A stretch of 27,505 nucleotides of DNA from Ruminococcus flavefaciens (GTDB lineage Bacteria; Bacillota; Clostridia; Oscillospirales; Ruminococcaceae). The stretch covers positions 1-27,505 of the forward strand of contig DBXO01000025.1 of assembly GCA_002309635.1 (NCBI GenBank). Reading direction: 5' to 3'. The number at the start of each line of letters is the position of its first letter. The first letter of the stretch is position 1. Positions 1 through 6,864 of this stretch are shown one piece after another. The notes beneath the pieces were generated by a model that was not told the DNA's origin, ran no database searches, and saw only the letters and a program-made list of their open reading frames with translations. Made by a program: the position numbers and the translations under genes.

Positions 1-2411
1 TTGTAGCCTTCCCAGGTCATGAAGCCGATGAGAGCATTCTTACCGAGGGAGATCTCTCCGTCAGCGGTAGCGGGACCGTCAGCCAGTACCTGACCTTTCC
101 TTACCTCCTCGCCTGCTGTTACGATAGGTCTCTGATTTACGCAGGTGCCCTGGTTGGAACGCTTGAACTTGATAAGCTCATACTTGTGCTCAACGCCGTC
201 TGTATCCACCATAGTGATCTTGTCGGCGTCAACATATGTTACCTTTCCATCGTAATCGGAAACAACGCATACGCCTGAGTCAACGGCAGCCTTGTACTCC
301 ATGCCCGTACCGACGAAAGGACGCTCTGTCTTGAGGAGCGGAACAGCCTGACGCTGCATGTTAGAACCCATGAGGGCACGGTTCGCGTCATCGTTCTCAA
401 GGAACGGGATCATTGAAGTAGCTACGGATACGACCATCTTAGGCGATACGTCCATGTAGTCCACCTTTTCGCGCTCGCATTCGAGTATCTGCTCACGGAA
501 ACGTGCATTTACACGTGGTCTTGCCAGCTTGTTGTCCTCTGTAAGAGGCTCATTGGCCTGAGCGACCACGAAGTTGTCCTCCATATCGGCAGTCATGTAA
601 ACTACTTCGTTGGTAACAACGCCTGTAGCCTTGTCTACCTTTCTGTAGGGAGCCTCAACGAAGCCATACTCATTGATCCTTGCAAAAGTAGCAAGGTAGG
701 AGATAAGTCCGATGTTAGGACCTTCGGGGGTCTCAATAGGACACATTCTTCCGTAGTGGCTGTAGTGAACGTCACGTACCTCGAATCCCGCACGGTCTCT
801 TGAAAGGCCTCCGGGTCCGAGAGCTGAGAGACGTCTCTTATGAGTAAGCTCGGCAAGAGGGTTGTTCTGATCCATGAACTGTGACAGAGGTGAGGAGCAG
901 AAGAACTCCTTCATAGCCGAAGAAATAGGTCTTATATTGATAAGTGTCTGAGGAGTGAGGGTATTCACGTCCTGAGTCTGGAGGTTCATTCTCTCGCGGA
1001 TACCGCGCTCCATTCTTGTGTAGCCTATGCGGAACTGGTTCTGGAGAAGCTCGCCCACGCTGCGGATACGTCTGTTTCCGAGGTGGTCGATATCGTCAAC
1101 AGTACCAACGCCCTCACAGAGGTTGAGGAAATAGCTGATAGAAGCTCTGATATCGTCAAGAGTGATGTACTTCGGCGAGAGCTCGTCAGCCTTCTTCTTG
1201 ATAGTCTCCTCGAGCTCGTCTGCATCAGCGGCATTGTCGATTATGTCCTTGAGCACGTTGAAGCATACCTTCTCGTTAATACCGTACTTCTCTGCGTCGA
1301 AATCAACATAGCCCTTGATATCTACCATACCGTTGCCGATGACCTTAACAGTCTTCTCGACCATGCGGACTGAAGTCTCGCCGCGCTCGTCGGTATAGTA
1401 CTCCTTGGACTCAACGTTTACGAATGCGCTGTAAACGCCTGCCTGCTCTATCTCACAGGCCTTGTCGTAGGTAAGGGTCTCGCCTGCTTCTGCCAGTATC
1501 TCGCCTGTCATCTCGTTTACGATAGGCTGAGCGAGAGTTCTGCCCGAAAGACGTGAAGCGATGCCCAGCTTCTTGTTGTACTTATAGCGTCCGAAGCGGC
1601 AGAGATCGTATCTCTTTGCCTCGAAGAAGAGGTTGTTGAGATGGCTTACCGCACTTTCCACCGTGGGAGGCTCGCCCGGGCGGAGCTTCTTGTACACGTC
1701 TATGAGAGCGTCCGAGCGGTTCTTGGTCTGATCCTTCTGAAGGATAGTCTGTCTGAGGCGCTCGTCGTCGCCGTAGATCTCGTATATCTCCTCATCGGTG
1801 CCCTCCTCGCCGAGAGCCCTGATGAATGTAGTGAGCGGTATTTTTCTGTTTTTATCTATACGAACGTAAACAACGTCGTTTGAATCCTGTTCATACTCCA
1901 GCCACGCGCCGCGGTTAGGGATTATCTGCGAGCTGAAGAGGTCTTTACCTGTCTTGTCCTTTGTGAATGCATAATACACACCGGGGGAACGGACGAGCTG
2001 TGAAACGATAACACGCTCGGCGCCGTTGATAACGAAGGTACCGCTGTCCGTCATAAGAGGGAAGTCGCCCATGTATATCTCGCTTTCGCTTACAGCGCCC
2101 GTCTCCTTGTTTGCAAGGGTAGCGGTAGCTTTCATCGAAACCTGATAGGTAGCTCCTCTTGATTTACATTCTGCGAGAGAATACTTGGGAGTGTCATCAA
2201 AGCGGTAGTCCTTGAAGTTGAGGACGAGATTGCCGTTGTAGTCAGTGATAGCAGTCATCTCGCGGAATACTTCACGAAGACCCTCCTCCTTGAACCATTT
2301 GTACGAGTTCTTCTGCACCTCGATAAGGTTCGGCATCTCAAGAGGCTCGGTAATCTTACCGAAGCTCATTCTGACATTCTTTCCCAGCTGCTTAGGTGTA
2401 ACATTCACCAT
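1..2411 (-). CDS. rpoB: RNA polymerase beta subunit (partial, C-terminal part beyond the left edge)
   Basis: Catalytic beta subunit of RNA polymerase, which forms much of the active-site cleft and the rifampicin pocket. About 803 codons are present. The reading starts at ATG 2409-2411 (MVNVTPKQLGKNVRMS), preceded by AAGGAGG with an 8-nt spacer, and is still open at the left edge within a GFMTWEGYN motif. The rifampicin-resistance region (LSQFMDQNNPLAELTHKRRL) is clear. The equivalents of E. coli Q513, D516, H526 and S531 are Q511, D514, H524 and S529, all in the sensitive state, so no target-site resistance is seen. The gene has its own consensus promoter (2596-2624) and a leader of about 180 nt. 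The upstream neighbour is a lipoprotein gene, not rplJ-rplL as in most Firmicutes. rpoC would be expected to the left. The family is certain. Confidence 0.98.
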   Translation of the reverse strand, partial: MVNVTPKQLGKNVRMSFGKITEPLEMPNLIEVQKNSYKWFKEEGLREVFREMTAITDYNGNLVLNFKDYRFDDTPKYSLAECKSRGATYQVSMKATATLANKETGAVSESEIYMGDFPLMTDSGTFVINGAERVIVSQLVRSPGVYYAFTKDKTGKDLFSSQIIPNRGAWLEYEQDSNDVVYVRIDKNRKIPLTTFIRALGEEGTDEEIYEIYGDDERLRQTILQKDQTKNRSDALIDVYKKLRPGEPPTVESAVSHLNNLFFEAKRYDLCRFGRYKYNKKLGIASRLSGRTLAQPIVNEMTGEILAEAGETLTYDKACEIEQAGVYSAFVNVESKEYYTDERGETSVRMVEKTVKVIGNGMVDIKGYVDFDAEKYGINEKVCFNVLKDIIDNAADADELEETIKKKADELSPKYITLDDIRASISYFLNLCEGVGTVDDIDHLGNRRIRSVGELLQNQFRIGYTRMERGIRERMNLQTQDVNTLTPQTLINIRPISSAMKEFFCSSPLSQFMDQNNPLAELTHKRRLSALGPGGLSRDRAGFEVRDVHYSHYGRMCPIETPEGPNIGLISYLATFARINEYGFVEAPYRKVDKATGVVTNEVVYMTADMEDNFVVAQANEPLTEDNKLARPRVNARFREQILECEREKVDYMDVSPKMVVSVATSMIPFLENDDANRALMGSNMQRQAVPLLKTERPFVGTGMEYKAAVDSGVCVVSDYDGKVTYVDADKITMVDTDGVEHKYELIKFKRSNQGTCVNQRPIVTAGEEVRKGQVLADGPATADGEISLGKNALIGFMTWEGY

Positions 2412-2521
2412 AGGCGGAACCTCCTTGTATTTTTTTGCTGCTTTTCCCCGCGCACACAGGCAGGTACAGGCAGTTCTGTTTGTAGCCTGACGTATCGTGT
2501 GAAATTTTTTCTGCAAAACTA

Positions 2522-2551
2522 TTGACAAGCCGCTGCAAAGTATGCTATAAT
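2522..2551 (+). promoter_or_regulatory. Consensus promoter on the plus strand inside the rpoB leader
   Basis: TTGACA (2522-2527), an 18-bp spacer and TATAAT (2546-2551) with an extended -10 (TGC immediately before it) read away from rpoB. All 12 hexamer bases match. No credible coding sequence follows on this strand. An intrinsic terminator lies about 125 nt downstream. Confidence 0.6.
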
Positions 2552-2595
2552 ATCTTGCAAAATAGCGATACTATTCCATATTGATACATTATAAC

Positions 2596-2624
2596 ATTAT
2601 AATACAGTTTTGTCCCTGTGTCAA
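2596..2624 (-). promoter_or_regulatory. SigA promoter of rpoB
   Basis: Reading on the minus strand, the -35 is TTGACA (2619-2624), the spacer is 17 bp and the -10 is TATAAT (2596-2601), a perfect match to the housekeeping consensus. Initiation would fall near 2589, leaving a leader of about 178 nt before the rpoB ATG. The leader contains short repeats around CTGCCTGT (near 2450-2475) but no riboswitch class that I recognise. Confidence 0.85.
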
Positions 2625-2645
2625 GGGGCTATGGAACGATTTATC

Positions 2646-2684
2646 AAAAAGCGCCGAATTTAAAAACACATCGGTGCTTTTTTT
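2646..2684 (+). terminator. Intrinsic terminator between rpoB and the TraB-like gene
   Basis: A 12-bp stem pairs 2646-2657 (AAAAAGCGCCGA) with 2671-2682, with one G-U pair and a 13-base loop. Seven T residues (2678-2684) end it on the plus strand. On the minus strand the T tract is shorter (five, within the stem), so it may be a back-up terminator for the gene at 2812-3846. Confidence 0.65.
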
Positions 2685-2768
2685 GTTGGATTTTCTGTCA
2701 ATCTCATCTGCTTTAGTTAAGACCACGCATTCTCTTTCAGCTTTGTATGAATGCACAAAATACAACAA

Positions 2769-2795
2769 GGCGCTTGTGCGTATTGCACAAGCGCC
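2769..2795 (-). terminator. Terminator hairpin after the TraB-like gene
   Basis: A perfect 11-bp stem, GGCGCTTGTGC (2769-2779) with GCACAAGCGCC (2785-2795), encloses a 5-base loop 17 bases past the stop codon at 2812-2814. On the minus strand it is followed by a T-rich but interrupted tract (TTGTTGTATTTT). Confidence 0.7.
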
Positions 2796-2811
2796 GTTTT
2801 CATTTCATATG

Positions 2812-3846
2812 TCAGCTTACCGTTTCGACCTTATATCCCTTTTCTGCAAGGAGGTCGTCGATACCCTTTGTTCCCGAGAAATGCGTAACTCCGATAACAA
2901 CGAAGTACTTTTTCCCGCTCTTGATATATTCGGCGAGCTTGTCAGCCATGTTCCTGTTTCGCTTATACAGGCTGACCTCAAGGTAGTCCGCATAATCATC
3001 GTCAAGGTCTGACGAACGTTCGCTCCAGTAGTACTCCTCATCAAGGGTGTCCACATCTCCTCTTGCCCAGCAGTCATACTGATAAGCAAGATTGGCGGTA
3101 AACGCTCTTATATCCTGAGACCTGCGCACCGTATCGTATATCATGAAATCCGACAGCGCATCAGAGCATGCGTCATTGATATCGAGCTGTACCATGATAT
3201 TCTCGAGTCCGAGTATCTCCTTGCCGTCGGCTCTCGCCTTTGACATATACCTTGTATCTATATTCTCGTTCAGCAGGTTCTCCACCCTCTGTATAGACGC
3301 ACCGTTCACCTGTGACGCCCAGCCGTTGGCAGTAAAGCCGTCCATGTTCTCGTTGTAGTACGAATATTCGGACAGATACTCTATAGCCTCCTTATAGGTC
3401 TTCTCGGAAATATGGTCCCTGACGGTAGTGCCGTCGTGATAGGCAAAGCTGCTGTTGAACTTCTCCATCTGCTCCGGTGTCATTATGTAGTCGTACTCCG
3501 TGACTACGCCGCTGCATTTCTGATACGCCTCATCGACATAATCAGGCAGCTCGAAGGTATACTTGGTAGCGAAACGCATTATACCGAACATATAGAGCTC
3601 GTTTCCCGTATCCGTGTCAGTTACCTTCCACATGACGGGCTTTGATTTTTTCACCTTGATGTATGAGTTGATATCGTCAGTTCTTTTTTCTGTATTAGCT
3701 GACGCAGTTTCCTTTTCCCCTTCTCCGGTCGCTGTAGTGCTTGCATTCGAGCCACTGTCGTCGACGTGGATCTGATGTGAACAAGATACAGCACTGAAAG
3801 CAATTATAGCCGCAGAAACAGCAGCAAAGAAACGTACCCTACTCAT
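2812..3846 (-). CDS. TraB/GumN-like lipoprotein with a degenerate first motif
   Basis: Predicted 344-residue surface lipoprotein. A signal peptide ends in a lipobox-like SAVSC, giving a lipidated Cys22. A Ser/Thr/Glu-rich linker (about 23-65) leads to a domain that resembles TraB/GumN (TIKI-like) proteins. Seen features are WKVTDTDTGNELYMFG at 73-88, VTEYD around 117, and the C-terminal VIGVTHFSG with GVTH at 319-322. Known TIKI-type members carry two GxxH motifs plus a glutamate for metal-dependent proteolysis. Here the second GxxH is intact but the first reads GIMR (88-91), so catalysis is doubtful. The start is chosen for AAAGGATTGCT before ATG 3846. It lies 13 nt after the GntR gene, in one operon. 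Substrate and role are unknown. Confidence 0.75.
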   Translation of the reverse strand: MSRVRFFAAVSAAIIAFSAVSCSHQIHVDDSGSNASTTATGEGEKETASANTEKRTDDINSYIKVKKSKPVMWKVTDTDTGNELYMFGIMRFATKYTFELPDYVDEAYQKCSGVVTEYDYIMTPEQMEKFNSSFAYHDGTTVRDHISEKTYKEAIEYLSEYSYYNENMDGFTANGWASQVNGASIQRVENLLNENIDTRYMSKARADGKEILGLENIMVQLDINDACSDALSDFMIYDTVRRSQDIRAFTANLAYQYDCWARGDVDTLDEEYYWSERSSDLDDDYADYLEVSLYKRNRNMADKLAEYIKSGKKYFVVIGVTHFSGTKGIDDLLAEKGYKVETVS

Positions 3847-3859
3847 AGCAATCCTTTCA

Positions 3860-4531
3860 TCAGCCGAAGCTTTTATCGATTATATCATAATGTGCATCGA
3901 TGGCGCGGAAGCAGAACTCGGTATCGCCCGTAATGATGCCCTGCACCATTTTTTCGTGAGCGTCCTGAAGCTGATCCTTCACGTCCATGCCCGAAGTTGT
4001 CAGAAAATCATCTATCCATCTCATATACACCTCCGAAACTGCGTTCATAAAGGTTATCCAGAAACTGTTTTCCGTTGCATAGATAAGTGAATAGTGGAAA
4101 TCCCTGTCCGAAACGGTCTGTCTGCTCGTTCCCTCAGACTCTTTCAGCTTATTGAGAGCGGCAACAATCTTGAGCTTGTTCTCCGAAGAGCAGCCTCTTG
4201 CTATAAGATAGCTGCACACGGTCTTTTCCATGCTGCGCCTGAAGGAGCATATCTCCTCCTTTGAAGTCTTGTTCATAAGCAGCATAACGTCCATAGCCTT
4301 GGCGATAGAATCCGAGATATTGTCCGTGAGGTAATTCCCGGAACCCTGTTTCCCATTGACTATGCCGAGGATCTCAAGTCCCCTGAGCGCTTCGCGGACA
4401 GTATTCCGGCTTATGCCGAGCTTTTCCGAGATACTGCGCTCTGTCGGAAGCTTGTCCCCTACCTGCAGCATTCCGCTTCTGATAAGATCTAAAATATAGT
4501 CGATAGTCTTGCGGTATTCACTGTTGCCCAT
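3860..4531 (-). CDS. GntR-family regulator, FadR subfamily with FCD domain
   Basis: A 223-residue DNA-binding repressor or activator. The winged helix-turn-helix is at about 5-70, with the GntR signature PTERSISEKLGISRNTVREA (29-48). The all-alpha FCD ligand domain covers about 90-215 and keeps the expected metal ligands: D142 and H146 (DRDFH), H192 (DAHEKMV) and H214 (DAHYDII). FCD regulators usually sense small organic acids or sugar acids through a bound metal, but the ligand cannot be told here. GAGGAGG precedes ATG 4531. The next gene, 13 nt downstream, is the TraB-like lipoprotein, the only obvious co-transcribed partner. An interrupted palindrome TTATACATAA (4552-4561) covers the expected transcription start and could be an autoregulatory operator, which is speculation. 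Confidence 0.9.
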   Translation of the reverse strand: MGNSEYRKTIDYILDLIRSGMLQVGDKLPTERSISEKLGISRNTVREALRGLEILGIVNGKQGSGNYLTDNISDSIAKAMDVMLLMNKTSKEEICSFRRSMEKTVCSYLIARGCSSENKLKIVAALNKLKESEGTSRQTVSDRDFHYSLIYATENSFWITFMNAVSEVYMRWIDDFLTTSGMDVKDQLQDAHEKMVQGIITGDTEFCFRAIDAHYDIIDKSFG

Positions 4532-4563
4532 AGCTTCCTCCTCAGCTTAAATTATACATAAAA

Positions 4564-4592
4564 ATTATAGCACACTTTCTGCCGCAAGTCAA
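4564..4592 (-). promoter_or_regulatory. SigA promoter of the GntR-lipoprotein operon
   Basis: The minus strand carries TTGACT (4587-4592), a 17-bp spacer and TATAAT (4564-4569) preceded by TGC (extended -10). Initiation would fall near 4557, inside the interrupted palindrome at 4552-4561. Confidence 0.85.
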
Positions 4593-4641
4593 CAGAACAG
4601 CGTATTATTCTTTATAAAGTCCTTAAAAGGTTAAATTTATG

Positions 4642-4695
4642 ATGAGCCATTGAAAAAACATTCAATAATTCACCTGTGCAGGTGCAAAAGCTCAT
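4642..4695. other. Compact inverted-repeat structure at the ppk2 3' end
   Basis: An outer 6-bp stem (ATGAGC 4642-4647 with GCTCAT 4690-4695) encloses two hairpins: ATTGAA/TTCAAT (4649-4654 with 4661-4666) and CACCT/AGGTG (4671-4675 with 4680-4684). Folded as RNA this is a three-way junction. It overlaps the ppk2 stop codon. On the plus strand it is followed by a T tract, but that tract is the complement of the ppk2 lysine codons, so terminator function is uncertain. Confidence 0.35.
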
Positions 4696-5636
4696 TTTTT
4701 CTTTTTCTTCTGTTTCTTCTTTGACTCCGCTGTTTTTTCTTCCTTTCCGCCCTTTTCGTACTCCTTCAAAGCCTCCGAGAGCACTCTCCTGCACTCGGGG
4801 AGTTTCTCAGCTTCCTCCGGCGGGAGCTGCGGATACTCGGGCTTACAGGATCTAATGGCGTCAAGGAGTATTTCCGTAACAAGATATCTCGTATACCACC
4901 TCTGATCTCCGGGAAGCACATACCACGGGCTGTGCTTTGTCGAGGTCTTGTTTATCACGTCGTTGAAGCATTTGAGATAAGCGTCGTACTTGTCTCTCAC
5001 CTTGAGGTCGTCGGCGCGGAACTTCCAGTTTTTCTCTGGCAGCTCTATACGTTCAAGAAGCTGTCCGGTCTGCTCCTCCTTTGACACATGCAGGAAAATT
5101 TTGACCATACGGTAGCTGTTTTCGTAGAGATACTCCTCGAAATTATTCACCTGATCGTATCTTTTCTCAAAAAACTTCTTCTTTGTATCGTCAAGGACTC
5201 TGCCGGACATGTGATAGCCTTTCCATATATCCTCAGCCTGAACCGTAACGAGGTCTTCGTAGTGGCTTCTGTTGAAGACTGCTATCTCTCCTCTGCGCGG
5301 AACATTCTGATGGATCCTCCAAAGATAGTCATGAGCCAGTTCCTCCGAGGTAGGCGCCTTGTAGTAGTGTACCTTCACGCCCTGAGGATTTATGCCGCTG
5401 AAAACGTACTTTATGGCCGAGTCCTTGCCAGAAGCGTCAAGAGCTTGTATGACTACGATAAGCCCCTCTCTTGCGTCGGCGTAGAACTTGTCCTGAAGCA
5501 GGATAAGCTCCCTCTTGTTTTCCTCATACCTGGCAATTATCTCTTCCTTATCGACCTTATCCTCCCTGCTGTTTGTGGGCAGCTTGCGGATATCGGTCTT
5601 TTTGCCTTCCTGTATGATGTATTTATCTGCCTTCAT
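4692..5636 (-). CDS. ppk2: Polyphosphate kinase 2 family protein
   Basis: A 314-residue PPK2-family phosphotransferase, which moves phosphate between polyphosphate and a nucleoside mono- or diphosphate in the cytoplasm. Seen are the Walker A-like ALDASGKDSAIKYV (65-78), the Walker B-like FNRSHYEDLV (121-130), and a lid-region arginine/lysine cluster. The length fits a single-domain PPK2. Start ATG 5636 is chosen because GGAGG lies just upstream; a longer frame from 5699 would overlap the previous gene without a ribosome binding site. The C terminus departs from the family core in a charged tail of about 30 residues ending in a lysine run (KKKQKKKKK). It lies 40 nt after the DUF4003-like gene with no promoter visible between them, so they are probably co-transcribed. 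The exact acceptor nucleotide cannot be decided by eye. Confidence 0.92.
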   Translation of the reverse strand: MKADKYIIQEGKKTDIRKLPTNSREDKVDKEEIIARYEENKRELILLQDKFYADAREGLIVVIQALDASGKDSAIKYVFSGINPQGVKVHYYKAPTSEELAHDYLWRIHQNVPRRGEIAVFNRSHYEDLVTVQAEDIWKGYHMSGRVLDDTKKKFFEKRYDQVNNFEEYLYENSYRMVKIFLHVSKEEQTGQLLERIELPEKNWKFRADDLKVRDKYDAYLKCFNDVINKTSTKHSPWYVLPGDQRWYTRYLVTEILLDAIRSCKPEYPQLPPEEAEKLPECRRVLSEALKEYEKGGKEEKTAESKKKQKKKKK

Positions 5637-5676
5637 TTCAAAAACCTCCGTTTCTTTATGTAGATTTATCGTTGTA

Positions 5677-6654
5677 TTATTCGGTAACAAGCGGTGCAAC
5701 GGTCATCATACTGTACACCAGCACCGAATAAAGAGTTGCCTGTCTTGCCGCAAGGAGCGCATGCCTTTCGGCTTCGCTGCTCACGTTCTCATCGCTTGCA
5801 TATGCGATAGTCAGCAGCAGGAACGCATGGCTCACAGGTTCGCTCTTTCCGAATTCGGAAAGGTCGCCTACCGAACTGTGCTGAGCAAGGAATGCCTCAC
5901 TGTCACTTATATCGTCAAGTATCTCGGCGCTGCTGAATCTGGTTATAGACAGAGCCGCAAGCATCGCAAGCTCGTAATGTTTGCCGTATTTCCTGCCTTT
6001 TTTTATCATGCTGTCGTACAGTTCCGTGAATTTCTCACATTTCTCCTCGGGAGGACCGCTCACCATTGCAAGAACATGGGATACGGTCTGTATGCTGTTG
6101 TTGTCGGCTCTGTGCTTCAGGAGCCTGTAGCATGCCTCCATATCCTCGATGAGTTCATCGTCGGTCTTGTCCGAAAACGCCAGCATGACAGCAAAAGCCA
6201 CGTCCTCCTTTGTGGTGAGTATGCGGTGTTCCTTTTTCATCCGGTCGTATATCTGCCTGCCGCGCAAAATATAGCCCTCCGCCTTGTCGGCAGAAGTTAT
6301 CCTCACCATGAGCACCGAAAGCAGCGCAAGGTGCTCCGAGTTGGTGAAGTATTTCCGCAGCAGCTCATAGCATTGCAGATATCGTTCCATTTCGCCCCGC
6401 GGATCGTCGCTTATGGATATGAGCGACGCAATGAGCGGCCGCACCGTACTGCGGAAGCTCGACAGCATTTTCGGATTTTCCTTTATAAGGTTCATGCTGT
6501 CCTTGAATTTCCCGAGGTCAAAAACTGCGTCGGCAGCACAGAAAACATTTGCACACACAGGGTAAAGAACGTCCCTTTCGAGAGGGTAAAAGTCGGTAAA
6601 AAGCCCAAGATTGAGCAGATACTTGTCACACAGGTTCTCCAGCAGCTCTTTCAT
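5677..6654 (-). CDS. DUF4003-like protein of unknown function
   Basis: A 325-residue soluble, largely helical protein with no signal peptide or membrane segment. It resembles the DUF4003 family of Firmicutes. This is recalled from overall length and the N-terminal pattern (KYLLNLGLFTDFYPLERDVL), and I could not confirm it by search. No catalytic motif is recognised. AAAGGAGG precedes ATG 6654 with good spacing. It is the first gene of the unit and ppk2 follows after 40 nt, so a link to phosphate or stress physiology is possible but unproven. Its promoter (6694-6722) is back to back with that of the phosphorylase gene. A long open frame on the opposite strand (5515-6675) lacks a ribosome binding site and is not credited. 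Confidence 0.75.
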   Translation of the reverse strand: MKELLENLCDKYLLNLGLFTDFYPLERDVLYPVCANVFCAADAVFDLGKFKDSMNLIKENPKMLSSFRSTVRPLIASLISISDDPRGEMERYLQCYELLRKYFTNSEHLALLSVLMVRITSADKAEGYILRGRQIYDRMKKEHRILTTKEDVAFAVMLAFSDKTDDELIEDMEACYRLLKHRADNNSIQTVSHVLAMVSGPPEEKCEKFTELYDSMIKKGRKYGKHYELAMLAALSITRFSSAEILDDISDSEAFLAQHSSVGDLSEFGKSEPVSHAFLLLTIAYASDENVSSEAERHALLAARQATLYSVLVYSMMTVAPLVTE

Positions 6655-6693
6655 GGCGCACCTCCTTTACAATAGTTCAAATTTATCGTAAGT

Positions 6694-6722
6694 ATTATAC
6701 CACATTCCAATAAAAATTTCAA
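6694..6722 (-). promoter_or_regulatory. SigA promoter of the DUF4003-ppk2 operon
   Basis: The minus strand carries TTGAAA (6717-6722), a 17-bp spacer and TATAAT (6694-6699) with TGG before it (extended -10). Confidence 0.8.
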
Positions 6723-6741
6723 CCAAAATTTTGTGAATATA

Positions 6742-6770
6742 TTGTTTTTTTCGTACAAATGGATTATAAT
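6742..6770 (+). promoter_or_regulatory. Promoter of the phosphorylase-methyltransferase operon
   Basis: TTGTTT (6742-6747), a 17-bp spacer and TATAAT (6765-6770) diverge from the promoter at 6694-6722, with only 19 bp between the two -35 boxes, so one regulator could affect both. Confidence 0.7.
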
Positions 6771-6805
6771 AATGTCATAACTGTCTAAAAATCAGGAAAA
6801 ACGAA

Positions 6806-6848
6806 GCGAATCATTCGCAGCTGCCGCCAATGAGACAAATCAGGCGGC
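6806..6848 (+). other. Two hairpins in the phosphorylase leader
   Basis: The leader of about 88 nt before ATG 6865 holds GCGAA/TTCGC (6806-6810 with 6814-6818, 3-base loop) and GCCGCC/GGCGGC (6823-6828 with 6843-6848, 14-base loop). The second ends 16 bases before the start codon, close to the ribosome binding site. No known riboswitch class fits. They could act on translation or mRNA stability. Confidence 0.4.
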
Positions 6849-6864
6849 TGAAAGGAAGAAAAAA

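Larger units (their letters stand above)
2558..2684 (+). ncRNA. Candidate short RNA antisense to the rpoB promoter and leader
   Basis: This is the interval between the expected start of the plus-strand promoter (near 2558) and the end of the terminator at 2646-2684, about 127 nt. It contains no ribosome binding site with a convincing reading frame. Its first 30 or so bases would be complementary to the 5' end of the rpoB leader (start near 2589), and it runs through the rpoB promoter. It matches no RNA family that I can name. It is an inference from promoter plus terminator and could be a product of chance. Confidence 0.4.

Noticed and set aside
840..890. Rifampicin-resistance substitutions in rpoB
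   Set aside because: The four main resistance positions carry the sensitive residues. The CSSP start of the region is, as far as I recall, normal for Clostridia.
2581..3012. A 143-codon plus-strand frame after the candidate promoter
   Set aside because: It would run through the terminator at 2646-2684 and overlap the TraB-like gene in antisense. It has no ribosome binding site and no family resemblance.
4612..4794. A 60-codon minus-strand frame overlapping the ppk2 tail
   Set aside because: It shares the lysine-codon region in another frame and has no ribosome binding site.
5515..6675. A 386-codon open frame on the plus strand
   Set aside because: It lies opposite ppk2 and the DUF4003-like gene, has no ribosome binding site or promoter and has low-complexity composition. 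The minus-strand genes have promoter, ribosome binding sites and family motifs.
6806..6848. A guanidine-II (mini-ykkC) or preQ1 riboswitch
   Set aside because: Two hairpins are present, but the loops lack the ACGR sequences of guanidine-II, and the pattern lacks preQ1 features.
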